A stretch of 64,000 nucleotides of DNA from Marsupella aquatica (taxonomy: Eukaryota; Marchantiophyta). The position numbers and the translations under genes are program-made. The stretch is taken from NCBI GenBank assembly GCA_973895155.1, contig OZ316899.1:3100001-3164000 (forward strand). The letters run 5' to 3'. Below are positions 19,175-29,925 of this stretch, piece by piece (positions within the stretch are counted from its first letter, which is position 1; every line of letters begins with the position of its first letter). Under the pieces are notes generated by a model that had not been told where the DNA came from, ran no database searches, and saw only the letters and a program-made list of their open reading frames with translations.

Positions 19175-20431
19175 TCACAATGGTGGTAGGCCGCTTTGCT
19201 TATGATAGCTTCCAAGGATCTCTGAGGCATTACCCAAATTTTCCTCCGGTTCCCAAGTACTCTCGGCCTGATCGTAGCCAGCCCACTTCACCAAATACTC
19301 TAAGATTTGCCTTCCCAACTTGCGTTTGTAACGGTGGTCCAGAATTGCCTCCACCTCAAACTCCTCAGCGTCCTCCACCAGCATGGCGTTCGGACGCAAG
19401 ACCTGATCCCGGTTGGGATCATCATCTTTGACAAACTTCTTGAGCCGGCTAACATGGTAGCTTTTGCCCACGCCCATTTCCTTGGGTGTCTCTAACACCA
19501 CCAAAACCGGATTATCCTTGTGGGCCCATCGTATAATGCAATACGGCCCCGCATATCTGGGAGCCAGCTTCCTACTTATGTTCCAGTGGTATTGCTCAGG
19601 TCTCAATTGCAACCAGACGCTCTCCCCAATTTCAAAGCTTACCTGGCGTCAATGTTTATCCCCTTGCTCCTTGTACCGACTTTGGGCAAGGGTCATACCC
19701 TTGGTAGCCGCTTCCACAACTAGGTGTCGCTCTTGAATAAAATCATCCGTGGAAGGAACCTTGCTTTTCGTCTGCCAAGCTTCCGGATTTATAAACCAGG
19801 AGGGCGCCCTTGGCGTCCTCCCTGTGGCCAACACAAACGGCGCAAACCCCATTGCCGAATGCTTGGTCGAGTTATACCTAAACTCGACCATCGTTAAGTG
19901 CCTTGCCCAATCCTTTTGATTGGCCGTCACAAAGTGACGCAAGTAGTCCTCCACGATACCATTAACCCGTTCCATTTGGCCATCTGTCTCATGATGATAC
20001 GTTGATCCCCTAGTCAGGTCCGTTCCGGATAACCAAAACAACGCATTCCAGAAATGGCCCGTGAACTTGGTATCGCGATCGGACAGGATATGCAACGGCA
20101 ATCCCCACTGTCGAAAGACATTGTCAAACACTAGACCGGCGACCTCTTGGGTCGAAACCATCTTCATAGTAGGCAGGAAATACGCCATCTTGGAAAAACG
20201 ATCCACAATTGTTAAGATGGAGTTACTGCCATGGGATTCAGGTAACCCAACAATGAAGTCCATGGAGATAGACTCCCATGGAGCCGCAGCTACTGGTAAG
20301 GGTTGTAGCAGTCCTCCTTTTGCCCTATAGACCGTTTGGTTCTTTTGGCATGAGTAACAACTTTGCATGTATTGAAGGACCAATTGCTTCATGTCCGACC
20401 AATACACATCTCGCGACATGCTACGATACAT
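19175..20431 (-). pseudogene. Chromovirus integrase with C-terminal chromodomain
   Basis: The minus-strand frame starts inside the zinc-binding region (CYSC remains of HHCC). It continues with the catalytic core: MDFIVGLP, ILSDRDTKF and QMERVNG give the D, D and E. A GPF/Y-type module follows (LAPRYAGPYCI), then a chromodomain (EVEAILDHR, LEYLVKWAGYDQAESTWEPEENL). Chromodomains of this type steer integration toward particular chromatin. One in-frame TGA near 19647 separates the core from the tail, and a frameshift near 20435 separates integrase from RNase H. The gene is the 3' end of pol, followed directly by the untranslated region. Confidence 0.9.
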
Positions 20432-22253
20432 AGCAGCTTGTCCTCCATGCCCCTCCCCAGGGCAAGCCGTGGTACTTTTGCAAAACCTCTAACCTTAGAG
20501 ACTCTGGTATGTACACACGCCTTTGCTTGTATCGCCATAATTGGACATTATGCGCCTTATCCAACCCCAATGATACGTGCCTTACCTTGCCTTGGCTACC
20601 CCCATTGCTTTGCCATTCCTTAGCTAACCTGTCATCCCCATATGCCGCGGCTAGAACCTTTGGCCACTCGGATTTGAGCATCGTGATCCCATTGACACGA
20701 TGTTGGTCCTTACGCGATAACGCGTCCGCTGCCGTATTTGTCTTCCCTGGAATGTGGCGGACTTCGAAATCAAAATCCGCCAAGAACATCTGCCAGCGCA
20801 TTTCCTTGGGGTTCAGCCTTGGCTTAGAACTGAAGTACCCGGTCGGCGAGCTATCTGTGTGGATTACCACGTTGGGACTGTTCTTAAGGTAAATCTCCCA
20901 CTTCTTCAATGCATATATCACAACATATATTTCCCTTTCCGGCGTGATCCAGTGATTTTCCAACTTACATGACTCAAAGGCCACAGGACGCCCATCTTGG
21001 TGAAGACAGGCGCCGATGGTATAATCACTTGCGTCTGTTAAAATCTTGAATGGCTTCCCCATCTCAGGTAACTTTAGAACCGACGGCGTTATCATTAGCC
21101 GCTTAAGCTCTAGGAATGCTAACTCGCAATCCCGTGTCCACACAAACACTTTGTTTTTCAACGTTAGCGCGTTTAGGGGCCTCGCAATCCTTGCATAGTC
21201 TTTCATGTATCTCCGATAGAACCCCGTAAATCCTAAGAAGGCTCTAACTTGCCTTACATTGGACGGGCGCTCCCATTCTTTGATCTCCTTAAGCTTGTCC
21301 TGACTAGGCGTAATCCCTTCCGGGGTAAAGGTATGGCCGAGGAACTGAATCTCGTTCATCGCAAACTTGCACTTGCTAGGTTTAGCAAAGAGACGAGCCT
21401 TACGAAGGCGAGAGAACACTTCTCTGAGCAACTGCTCATGTTCCTCCAACGTTTTCGAGTAGATTAGGATGTTGTCAATAAAGACGACCACTCCTTGGTC
21501 CAACAAGTCATGAAAGATGGTATTCATCATCTTCATGAACATTGCGGTTGCGTTACACAACCCGAACGGCATAACCAAAAACTCATAGGATACAAACCTT
21601 GTGCGCATCGCAATCTTATACTCGTCTCTCTTAGCCATGCGGATCTGGTAATACCCAGACCGCAAGTCCACCTTTGAAAACTTCTTAGCCCCGGAGAGGC
21701 AATCGAAGAGGTCATCCATATGAGGTAACAATGGGTACTTGTTCTTTATCATTTGCTTATTGAGCGCCCGCTAATCTGCGCACAATCTCAAAGTACCATC
21801 CTTTTTGGACACAAATAGCGCGGGCGCCGCCGCGTAAGGACTCTTACTAGGGCAAATGAACCCTTGGTCGATCAACTCTTCCAAGGCGTTCTTCAACATC
21901 ATTCGCTTGTTCAGGTTCAAGCGATAAGGAGCTTTAGCCTGAGGAGCCAAACCTGGCTCCAACTCAACTTGGTGATTCACTTCTCTCCGCGGGGGTAAAC
22001 CTCTAGGTAGCTTCTACGAGAGCACGTCATTGAATTCCTCTAAAATTTCAGGAATTCGACCACAGTCGGGCCCGACCTTAGCTGACTTGACCTTTGGCTG
22101 CGAAGCAGCCTCCTTAGTTGGGTGGAGATGAAAGAAGAAACATTCATGTCCACCCTTGAAGTCTTTTGTGACGCCAATGACATGGTCCTTATTTTGTAAT
22201 CTGATTAAGTAGGTTGCTGTATGCAAGGAGTAGCTATTGATATTACATAACAA
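20421..22253 (-). pseudogene. Chromovirus reverse transcriptase and RNase H, broken
   Basis: One frame holds the linker (EILEEFNDVLS), the RT entry region (VELEPGLAPQAKAPYRLN, ELIDQGFICPSKSPYAAP-like), the fingers-palm blocks (KVDLRSGYYQIRM, MPFGLCNATAMF) and RNase H (ILTDASDYTIGACLHQDGRP, EIYVVIYALKKWEIYL, HTDSSPTGYF). The catalytic box reads FIDNILIYS in place of (Y/F)IDD, so the second aspartate is lost. In-frame stops lie near 22014 (after DVLS) and 21771 (LCAD*RALNKQ, where Tyr is usual). A frameshift near 20435 ends the frame. The upstream end is disrupted by the insert at about 22.23-24.32 kb. Confidence 0.88.
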
Positions 22254-22550
22254 TTAGCAAGATGGCAAGAATAAGGGCAATCATGGCGTTAAGAGTAGGG
22301 AAATAAAAACTATGTCGCGGGTGGTCGACGACCATATCTCTTTCAATATGTCACCAAATCGGGATCTGTAAAGAGCATTGGAAAGATCTGGTCAAGGCGA
22401 GTAAAATCGATATAAAACACTCAGGAAACGGAGGTGTATTAAGAGAGATACGGCCTGATTAGTGTGACGGGTTAACTTATGGCCGGAATTAGCGGATTCG
22501 GCTTCAGTTTCGGGTTAACCCAAGCTCGACCACGGCTTAGCTTATGTGAG

Positions 22551-22650
22551 CACGGCTTCAGCTTAGCTCAGGTAAGCACGGCTTCAGCTTAGCTCAGGTG
22601 AGCACGGCTTCAGCTTAGCTTAGGTCAGCACAGCTTCAGCTTAGGCTTAA
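22551..22650. repeat. 26-bp tandem repeat (CACGGCTTCAGCTTAGCTCA), about four copies
   Basis: Copies begin at 22551, 22577, 22603 and about 22629. They grade into a looser array of ACTCGGGTTAG words up to about 22860. The array lies upstream of the TATA box at 23184, in the position of a U3 enhancer. Confidence 0.7.
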
Positions 22651-23181
22651 CCTAGGTTCGGATTAGATTGAACTCGGGTTAGCCTAAACTCGGGCTCAGG
22701 TTAGCATAGGTAAGCTCGGGTTCGGGCTCAGCTTAGGCTAGGTTAGCGGATAGCGGGTAGCGGCCTAACCCGAGACCACGGGTTAGCTCTACTCGGGTTA
22801 GATAGGATAGCTAGGTTAGCCGAACTCGGGTTAGCTATGTAACTCGGGTTAGCGCAGTAGTGAGTACCCTCTCTCGGTTGCGGGGGCATAACTCTCTGTG
22901 TATTTGACCAAATCGGCTATAATTGACCTCGTTGGAAAGAGGAGCTCAAGCCGCTTCCAACGCTGCTATCCACGTAGCAAATGGTTGAATACAGAAATCG
23001 GGAGAGGAGGCGTAAGCTCGCAAAAACCATGGAGGAGGGCCAAATCCGAAGTACATAGCCAATTCGAGATAGAAATAAAGCTGCGAGTTAGGGTTCAGTA
23101 GTTAGAGATAGTGGCGGCTCTGTTAGGGCTGGGATGGGGCTCCAGCAGCGTAGTACCCAGCCATTTGGGCTCAGTATGAGA

Positions 23182-23192
23182 GTATATAGAGC
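23182..23192 (+). promoter_or_regulatory. TATA box of the insert
   Basis: GTATATAGA followed by GCAGCCCCCC, about 1.1 kb before the insert's 3' end. It fits an LTR promoter. No downstream gene remains. Confidence 0.4.
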
Positions 23193-24368
23193 AGCCCCCC
23201 GGTAGAGGCAGGGGGGGGGACTTCAGTTATGTGATCTCACTTAGACTGAGCAGTAGGATTGTGGCTCTTTCTAGTGGGCAGCACAACTGGGTTCTTTTCC
23301 CCCGATACAGAGCCTTGGTGATAGGTGATGTATTGGTGATTGTAAACTGTGGGGAGGATTTCAATTCGATTTGCGGTGGGCACATTAGGGAGGCTGAGAT
23401 GCTGATTAAGGGGCAGCAGGAGGAGCATTTACAGTTCAGTTTGGCAAGGCTACGTGATCCATGGGGAGTCCCGGCCTTTGTCTGGTGGAGAGCACTAAGG
23501 GATCTATGGCCAGAGCTGAGCTTGCAGGGCAAGCGTGAGGCCGGGCCTCATTGCAGTCTGGGGTAGATCGCCGTTAGGCCTGGTACCAGCTTTGAAGTCG
23601 AGTCAACTATGCATGCGTAACTTGACGTTCTGAATTGGAGGTGTGAGATCTGTATGTGCCCCCAAGAATGAAGTGCAGTGAAGGAGGTTGAGTTCAGGAT
23701 TGAGTTTGCAAGGCAAGTACGGGATTGGTTCGAGTCCAATCTACCGTCGCAATCTGGAGTGAGCCGGGCTCAGGTTCAGGATTGAGCTTGCATGGCAAGC
23801 ACGGGGCTTGCGGGGCAAGCATGTCGCAATCTGGAGGAGACAGCCTTCGGGCCTAGTGTTCGGATCAAGTGTTCTCAGTGAACTATTGTGCACATCTTTG
23901 AATCTAATTGAGTTTTCCTCTCAGGCCTCATTTCTCTCATGGATGTGTGTGTGTGTGAGGCAATCTGAGTGTATGATGAGACTAGCAGCGCCACTGAGAG
24001 GTGTACCGGGTGCATTGAAGTGGGTTGGGTGAGGGCTATCACAGCTCTGATTGCTGAGAGTGGAAGGGCAGAGTGGTGGGGCAATGGCTTAGAAGTCCCT
24101 AAGCCGGGAATCAGTCAAGAGTCACTGGTTTATGGGTACATTCCGGCGGCGGAATAGAAACATACCTATGACAGTAAGCATACGTATAGACCTATGCGCA
24201 CCGTAGCGCTAGGCCCTGTGTGTACGGGCCCGATATGAAGACTCCTTCTCACCAGAACTATCATGAGCGCGGATCTGATTCCCAACCTTGGTTCTTAGGG
24301 ATTGAGCTTGGGTGATGTGTGACGGAGTCTTGTTATGATAGTCTGGTGTTAAGGGCATAAATTGGTGT

Positions 24369-25181
24369 TTACCGGCCTTCACAGCATCCCTTCGTGATCC
24401 TCAGGTACAAGGAGATGGTTTTGGCACCCATAGTGACGTTTTTGGTGTTAAGACCCATGTCAATCGCGTGACATCTTTCCACCATTGCTTTGCCGATACA
24501 CACAGAGACATCCACGACACTACTATACTTTAAGAAATCTTTCTTTATTTTCAGTAATTTCATGTACAACGATGGGCTCACGGCCCTTATTGGGAAAATG
24601 GAGCACCTCACCCCCGGTTTCAAGGTAGCATTGTGCTTTCTGAGATAACCTACCGACAAAATGAAGTCTACGGCTAGACCGTCTAGAACATAGAACATCT
24701 CCTAACTAACAAAATTTCATTGCTCGCCTATGACCTCTACTCGAAGTCTATGTACCACTCTCGACACTATCCCCTTCGTGTCATTGGCAAACTTGCACAC
24801 TAATGGTTGTAGCAACTCTTGCACGTCCACCCCAAGACGTGTTGCCGCCTGCCCACTTATGAAGCAGGCGGTCGCGCCTGTATCCACCAGAGCAACACCC
24901 AGATTACCGTTAGAAGTGACATTCACAAAAATCAGTTTTTCAGGATCCATTGTCTTAACCTTAGGTATCTTCTCTTGCAACAACACCCTCTCTCCGGCAG
25001 GAACATCCCCTATAGGGACTTTGTCAGCTACTAAGGGTTCGGTTAGAGCAAGACTTACCTTAATGCTCTTTTGCCCTCCACCATCTCCGCTCAGCTTGCC
25101 ACTTTTCGTGGAACAATCCTTACTTTGATGGCCCATGGCACCACATGTGAAGCACAAACCTTCAGCTCGCCTCTGCTCCAT
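24369..25181 (-). pseudogene. Chromovirus zinc knuckle, protease and start of the pol linker
   Basis: The minus-strand frame has a CCHC knuckle (CFTCGAMGHQSKDC) at its start, then the retropepsin active site VALVDTGATACFISG with the canonical DTG. Two closely spaced in-frame stops near 24700-24717 stand where Trp is likely (EQ*NFVS*EMFYVLDGL), as TGG-to-TGA and TGG-to-TAG changes would give. After YVLDGLAVDFILSVGYL the frame continues to about 24369. Another frame near 24330-24380 stays open toward the insert (KAGKHQFMPLTPDYHNKTP). Confidence 0.8.
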
Positions 25182-26704
25182 GGTTGCCTGCTTCTTGCTT
25201 TTTGTGCCGATGAGGCTCCTTTCTTGAAGTTGCCGGCCTTCCGGTTTTGCTTAGCTTCTCCATTTTGGGGCTGAGGATCCGAACCACCGGCCCCCGCCCC
25301 CTCAGGTTGCTTACGCTTATTCCCGGAACCTTTTGCTTTCCCAGCTTCCCCCTCGGGTCCCTTGCCACCCACCTTTGCCAAGTCCGGTCGGTTATTCACC
25401 AACGTAGTGGCCTTGTCGAAGGCATCAAAAAGCGTTTTGAACTCATACGCTTTTCCTGCAACTTTTCCTTTAGCAACGGCGGGAGCTTCACGATAAAGTT
25501 GTGAAGCTGTGTATGTAGGGTCTCTTGTCCCGCCGGGATACACGCCAACTGATTCTGGAAATAAGTGATGAACTTTTGGATATCACCCCTGAAGCTCATC
25601 TCCGTTACACATTTCTGAGCGTGCCGCTCCGGGTACTTAGTGGTGACATGAGCACGGAGTCCCTCAACCAGGTTTTCCCAAGTTAACGGCAAGGAGGAGT
25701 CCTCTTGCAACTTCTTCCATGACTTGTACCAAGTCAAGGCATAGTCCTTCAGGTAAGGAGCGGCTGTGGTAGCCCAAGTGGAACGCTCAACGCACGCTTG
25801 GAGATGAATATCCATCGTGGAGAGCCAACTCAGGAACTTTTGTCCACTTTGTTTGTAGGCCCCGTCATAAGTTGGAGGAGTCGGTAGCTGGTTCACTTGG
25901 AACATACTCCGTCCAACCACCATTCCCCCCTCGGGACGCGATGCACTGACTACCTAGACTAAGTAAGTACTTAATCTGGGCCCCCTTGTTGTGTTCCAAC
26001 TGCTCATAGATGAGTCGTTGGTCTTGAGTCAACGGACCCAGACCGTCGTCAACGGCTGGGCCCTTGCAAGTTGTATGAGGACGGTCCTCCAACCGTCTTT
26101 CCTTTGCGGGCCGCCTGTCCTTAGGTTCTCTTGTGGATTTTGGTGATACCCCCCGCGTCTTGCGAGCACCATGACCTCTCGGGACTGAGGTATCACCCGC
26201 GTCATCCTAGTTCTGCTTGGTCAAATTATCCACGATGATGTCCGGCTTGACATCATCCTCTGGTTCCGCATTCAACCCTTTCAAGGCTGGGATCAGTTCC
26301 TCCTCTGGGTCCTGACCCTCTTCCTCTGTTTTGGCTTCAGCCTCATTGTCGCTTCCTTCTGCGTTGGAGTCATCGTCATCCAACCCATCCTCTAAAGGAT
26401 CGGCCACCTCCTTCCCTTTAATTCAACGACGCTCTGCACTTGACGTGTTTGCCGCAGTGGTCGATGGTTCGGCCGTTGCGTCTTCTTCGTCCTGCTTGTA
26501 ACGTTCGTCTAGGGAAGTTGACCCATCCTCCTTCTGTTCATCTTGGACTTGGGCTCTCCCCTTGGTGGGGGGAGCCTGTTTGCCACTCTTTGAATGAGTG
26601 TTTGTAGCCATGTTCCCAACGACCAAATCTGCCCGCAGTTGACCTGCCGGGCGCGTTGAAGCACTAAGTCCCCGCAAAAATCTGTTAAGATTTTTGGATT
26701 CCAA
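25091..26704 (-). pseudogene. Chromovirus gag, broken
   Basis: The capsid-like core is at 25396-25923 (FLSWLSTMDIHLQACVER, YLKDYALTWYKSWKKLQ, WENLVEGLRAHV). It is preceded by an acidic and polar N-terminal stretch in two other frames (26207-26704), and followed by a Lys/Gly-rich linker into the zinc knuckle. Gag coats the RNA and forms the virus-like particle in the cytoplasm. At least three frame changes and one stop interrupt it, so no Gag could be made from this copy. Confidence 0.8.
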
Positions 26705-26740
26705 CTTAGCACAACCCCGGCCCGGTGTCTATGCCAGCAA

Positions 26741-26754
26741 TCGCTCTGATACCA
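26741..26754 (-). other. Primer-binding site, tRNA-iMet type
   Basis: The minus strand reads TGGTATCAGAGCGA two bases after the LTR end. This is the usual plant initiator-tRNA-Met primer site. Its position independently confirms the AGT...ACT LTR border. Confidence 0.85.
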
Positions 26755-26756
26755 CA

Positions 26757-27408
26757 AGTGGTGGACCTTACCACCCAGCGCCCTCACCAATCCTAGCACT
26801 CACACCTAAGTGCCCTTGGTGCCCAAATGCCTCCACGGAATACCTCAAGCAAGCAACCTAGTGCCCCTTGCACTGCCAGCGGCCCCTCCCATACAAAGCC
26901 GCACTTGCTCTCTAACAAGACCGCTACTAAACTGTCCTCCCTATCTGCACAAGCAAGTAAGCACCTCAGTAAGTAACCCTTCACGATCTAGAACTCGCCA
27001 AGTCTAGCATCCTAACTCAAGCTCCACAGACGTTGGTAAATAGGTCAGCGATAGGCCCTCCCAATGCCATAAGCCGGAACCAGAACCCACGTCCACTGTT
27101 TGTCCAGAACAGCTCCTTCCTTGGGCGCGGCCCGAGTTCCCCCTCGTACCTATCCATCACCAATTGACCGCCCTGACCTCAGGACATGCTCATGGCCCAA
27201 ATTAGCGTAGCTTGTCCTAAAGCTTGTCTCAAGCTTGTCCCAACACGCCGGGACCAGAACGGCCCCGACTCTCGCAATCGCTCCCAAGTTGCCTCACTGA
27301 TGGTCTAGGGGCCGAGCACCCTTGGAACTCATCCTCCACACCTACTCGACCTTGCCTCCCCAACGCAAGCTCCCTTGGGAGACTGAATGCGGCTTGGCTG
27401 CTGTTCAG
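26757..27408 (-). repeat. Chromovirus 5' LTR, inner part
   Basis: It matches 8808 onward. It ends at the TTCAG target duplication (27404-27408) of the solo LTR that starts at 27409. It contains the 11-bp extra word near 27225 that makes this LTR longer than its partner. Confidence 0.85.
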
Positions 27409-27485
27409 TGTGGGAAGGCATTTTTGTTGAATATTATGAATAAGAGCTTAATCGGGATTTTTTCAAACTTTTTGGAGCCAAGGAT

Positions 27486-28191
27486 GACGCTTTCGGAAGC
27501 GTCCGCCCTCACTACTCTGTTTCAAGCAGCCCAACTCCGGACGCTTTCTGAAGCGTCCATCTGAGAAGTTAGTATACGTTCAACTGCGGCACCAATCCAA
27601 CGTCTGTGACCGGCACCAAGTACTAGACGCCTTCTGAAGCGTCCACTGGAACAGTCCAAAACTTCATGCTACTTGGAAGCGTCCATTATCAAGTCCTGAC
27701 CGCCGCGACGCTCCTAAAAGCGTCCCCATAAGACCTGACGCTTTCTGAAGCGTCCGCCACTCCAAGGCGACATCGACACTGACGCTGACTAAAGCGTCGC
27801 ACCCGGAGCCCAGAAGACGGACGCTGCGACCAAAACCTCAAAATTCAGCCGACGCTTTCTGAAGCGTCCACAAAAGTCCTTTGTGGGTTTGGACGCTTTC
27901 TGAAGCGTCCACTATGTTCCCGACACTTAGAAATATTTTCGTTTTTCGCACTTTTATAACACCGCGCCACTTTTACCGATTTATTTGAAGCACTTAGAGA
28001 TCTCATAAAAGTCTGAAACTTTGCCAGTATATAGACTATATGTAGTAGAGTACCCTAGAAAAGTTTCAACTCATTCCGACTTTTAGTTTAGAAGTTAAAA
28101 TTAGATTAAGATCACTGTTTATTAGTTTTACCGGAAAACACTGACGCTTTGCAAAGCGTCCGCTCAAACCTCGACGCTTTGAGAAGCGTCC
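27486..28191. repeat. Array of GACGCTTTCTGAAGCGTCC palindromes
   Basis: Copies begin at about 27486, 27540, 27628, 27707, 27735, 27781, 27851, 27892, 28143 and 28173, with further half copies. Arms GACGCTTT and AAGCGTC can pair, or can be read as a dimer site on either strand. The spacing between copies is irregular, so this is not a simple tandem repeat. Confidence 0.85.
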
Positions 28192-28284
28192 ACTGCATTT
28201 TCCACACTTTACTTTTTCCATTTTAAGATTACCTTTTAGATATTGAGGTTTGAAAGGTCATGACTCTTCAGTTGACAGACTACA

Positions 28285-28294
28285 CCTATAAGAC
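28285..28294 (+). promoter_or_regulatory. TATA box of the solo LTR
   Basis: CCTATAAGACC at the expected place between the palindrome array and the U5 words. The full-length element has TTATAAGACAG at the same relative place. Confidence 0.6.
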
Positions 28295-29073
28295 CCCTTT
28301 CTTTACCAGTCCGAAGGGGGGGACAAAATGTTATTCAGATGTTAGAATTCTGAATAGTTTTCCACCTTCCATTTTAACAAGGGATACTTGTATGGAAGTA
28401 AAATATATGTTATGATTTGTGAATGAATTCAGGAGATACTTTGTGTGACTGAATTACAATCACACCCTTTTGAGATTCATATCAAATTCACTGCTAGACT
28501 TACTCAAATGAGATTTGCTAGCCAATTTGAGAATTAATGCTTGATTGAGAGAAGCAAAATTCCATTTTCACAGTAGTTAGTACCATTACTGTACTCTGGT
28601 ATATTCAATAGTGATTGATTGAAAGTACGCATCACTGATAATCAATCCATGTTGACGGCATTTTATTGAATATCTTAGTATTTGTAATCAGAAATCTACC
28701 TTTGGGTTTGGTGAGTAGAAATCTTTCAATCAGTATTCTTATGGATTTAAGGAGAGTTTAGATGAGTTAAGAGAAATTTTGTTTGTATATAATAAGACCA
28801 TAGTCCTTTTTGAAGGAGGGGCAATATCAAACTGATAATGATCTCACTCAATTGAAGTTTATCTTTATTCATAACTCAAAAGTCTATTTTGTTTGTGTTT
28901 TGTTAGTTTTCTTATTTTTCCTGTAAGGAAAATTTGAGCTGTATAGAGTAAGAGACTCTAAACCTCTCAAAATTACTATATCATTCAATCTATTCCAATT
29001 CTGTTCCTAAAGGGATCGAATTCCGAGTTTATAAAGATATTTTGTTATTTTTGTGTTCTTACGGCTTACGACA

Positions 29074-29920
29074 TTCGGCAGGATTCGGCAAGCGGACAAG
29101 CTAACACCCGCAAACCACAAGAACCCATGGCACCCCAAGACCCAGATGAGCCCAAGAGGGCGTAGCCCTCCTCAAGATCTTTCCAACGCACCCAAGAAGT
29201 CTTCCAACAGACTTCCCGTTGGGAAGATATCGTCATTTCTGTTTGGCGGTTTCCCTTAGTGTCGCGACCGCCGCGGCTCACGACTTCGGCTTGCCCATAG
29301 CCCCCAGGGAGACACCACTCCCGTCATATATGCTTCTGGAGACCTGCCACCCCCGGACCAGCTTTGGTCCCAAACATTTGGCCCCCAACCCGGATCCCAT
29401 CGCGCATAATGGGCGCGCCACCAATTGGCAACGCCCATAACTTTCTTGATAGGCATCCGCAAGCGGAGTGCCTTAGCCCGTTGTGACCGGGCCGACCCCG
29501 TGCTCATGCCTAGGCCCTCAGGTCTGATCGCCACTTGGGACCCCCAACCAACCCAACCCGGATCGGGCCACAACTTGCGCCCCAAGCGTCCGTTGCCAAT
29601 GGCGTCAACTCCATTGGTCTTGGGCCCAAGAAGAGCTCAATCCCAAGTCCTCAGAACTCAAAGTCCATCCGGAAGTCCGGTCGGCCATCCTTGAGCCCGG
29701 CCCATTTCCCCTTGACCCGACCAGCCATCGGCTAGTCCAAGTCCTTAGTGTGTGCCCCTAGCTTGGCTCCTTGCCTTGCTAGTGCCACGTCTCATTGCCC
29801 ACAAGTCTCCCAATGCTAAGTCCTCCCCGGATGGCCTATCCGGGCCTGGACCATAAGGGAACTCGGTGTCGGAGTCAGCGATGCCAGAGCTAAGTGTTAA
29901 GGTAGTCGAGTTCCGCGACT
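29074..29920 (-). repeat. Chromovirus 5' LTR, outer part
   Basis: It continues the LTR after the solo LTR and matches 9461-9657 and 18104-18736 of the partner. It ends CCGCGACT next to the CCTAG duplication at 29921-29925. Confidence 0.85.
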
Positions 29921-29925
29921 CCTAG

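Larger units (their letters stand above)
22232..24323 (+). mobile_element. Non-coding insert in chromovirus pol, solo-LTR-like
   Basis: It interrupts pol between the protease and RT frames. A five-base word GGAGT lies at 22227-22231 and 24324-24328 and may be the target duplication, which gives about 2.09 kb. The ends then read AGC...GAC, not canonical, so the borders are tentative. Inside are a 26-bp tandem repeat, a TATATA box (23184), and near 24142 the palindrome ATTCCGGCGGCGGAAT with AAACATACCT. That palindrome also marks the R-U5-like region of the ORF A unit, at a similar distance from the 3' end. It may be a relative of the ORF A LTR that lacks the ORF. The 111-codon frame at 23231-23566 is not supported. 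Confidence 0.5.
27409..29073 (+). mobile_element. Solo LTR, 1665 bp, same lineage as the full-length element
   Basis: It starts TGTGGGAAGG and ends CTTACGACA, flanked by TTCAG (27404-27408) and TTCGG (29074-29078). The empty site is visible in the partner LTR near 9460. It has a U3 with at least ten palindromes of the type GACGCTTTCTGAAGCGTCC, a TATAAG box at 28287 and the U5 words TGTTGACGGCATTTTA (28650) and GATCGAATTCCGAG (about 29013). There is no coding region. It resembles the 1391-bp LTRs of the 49990 element in order and in short words, not base for base. Confidence 0.88.
8808..29920 (-). mobile_element. Ty3/gypsy chromovirus, minus strand, with nested insertions
   Basis: The element is flanked by CCTAG at 8803-8807 and at 29921-29925. 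Its two LTRs, once nested insertions are removed, measure about 1483 bp (left, 3' LTR) and 1494 bp (right, 5' LTR). The 11-bp difference is explained by an extra AAGCTTGTCTC near 27225 in the right copy. LTR ends read AGT...ACT rather than TG...CA. Order on the minus strand is 5' LTR, tRNA-iMet primer site, gag, protease, RT-RNase H, integrase, chromodomain, polypurine tract, 3' LTR, which is the chromovirus order. All genes carry stops or frameshifts, so it is defective. Nested inside are 9658-18098, about 22232-24323 and 27409-29073. Confidence 0.9.

Noticed and set aside
23231-23566. 111-codon frame in the pol insert
   Set aside because: It lies just downstream of the TATA box in a region that looks like R-U5, without domain or conservation in related units.
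27486-28191. CRISPR-like appearance of short palindromic repeats
   Set aside because: Copies are irregularly spaced, the palindromes differ in the loop, there are no uniform spacers or cas genes, and the array lies inside a plant LTR.
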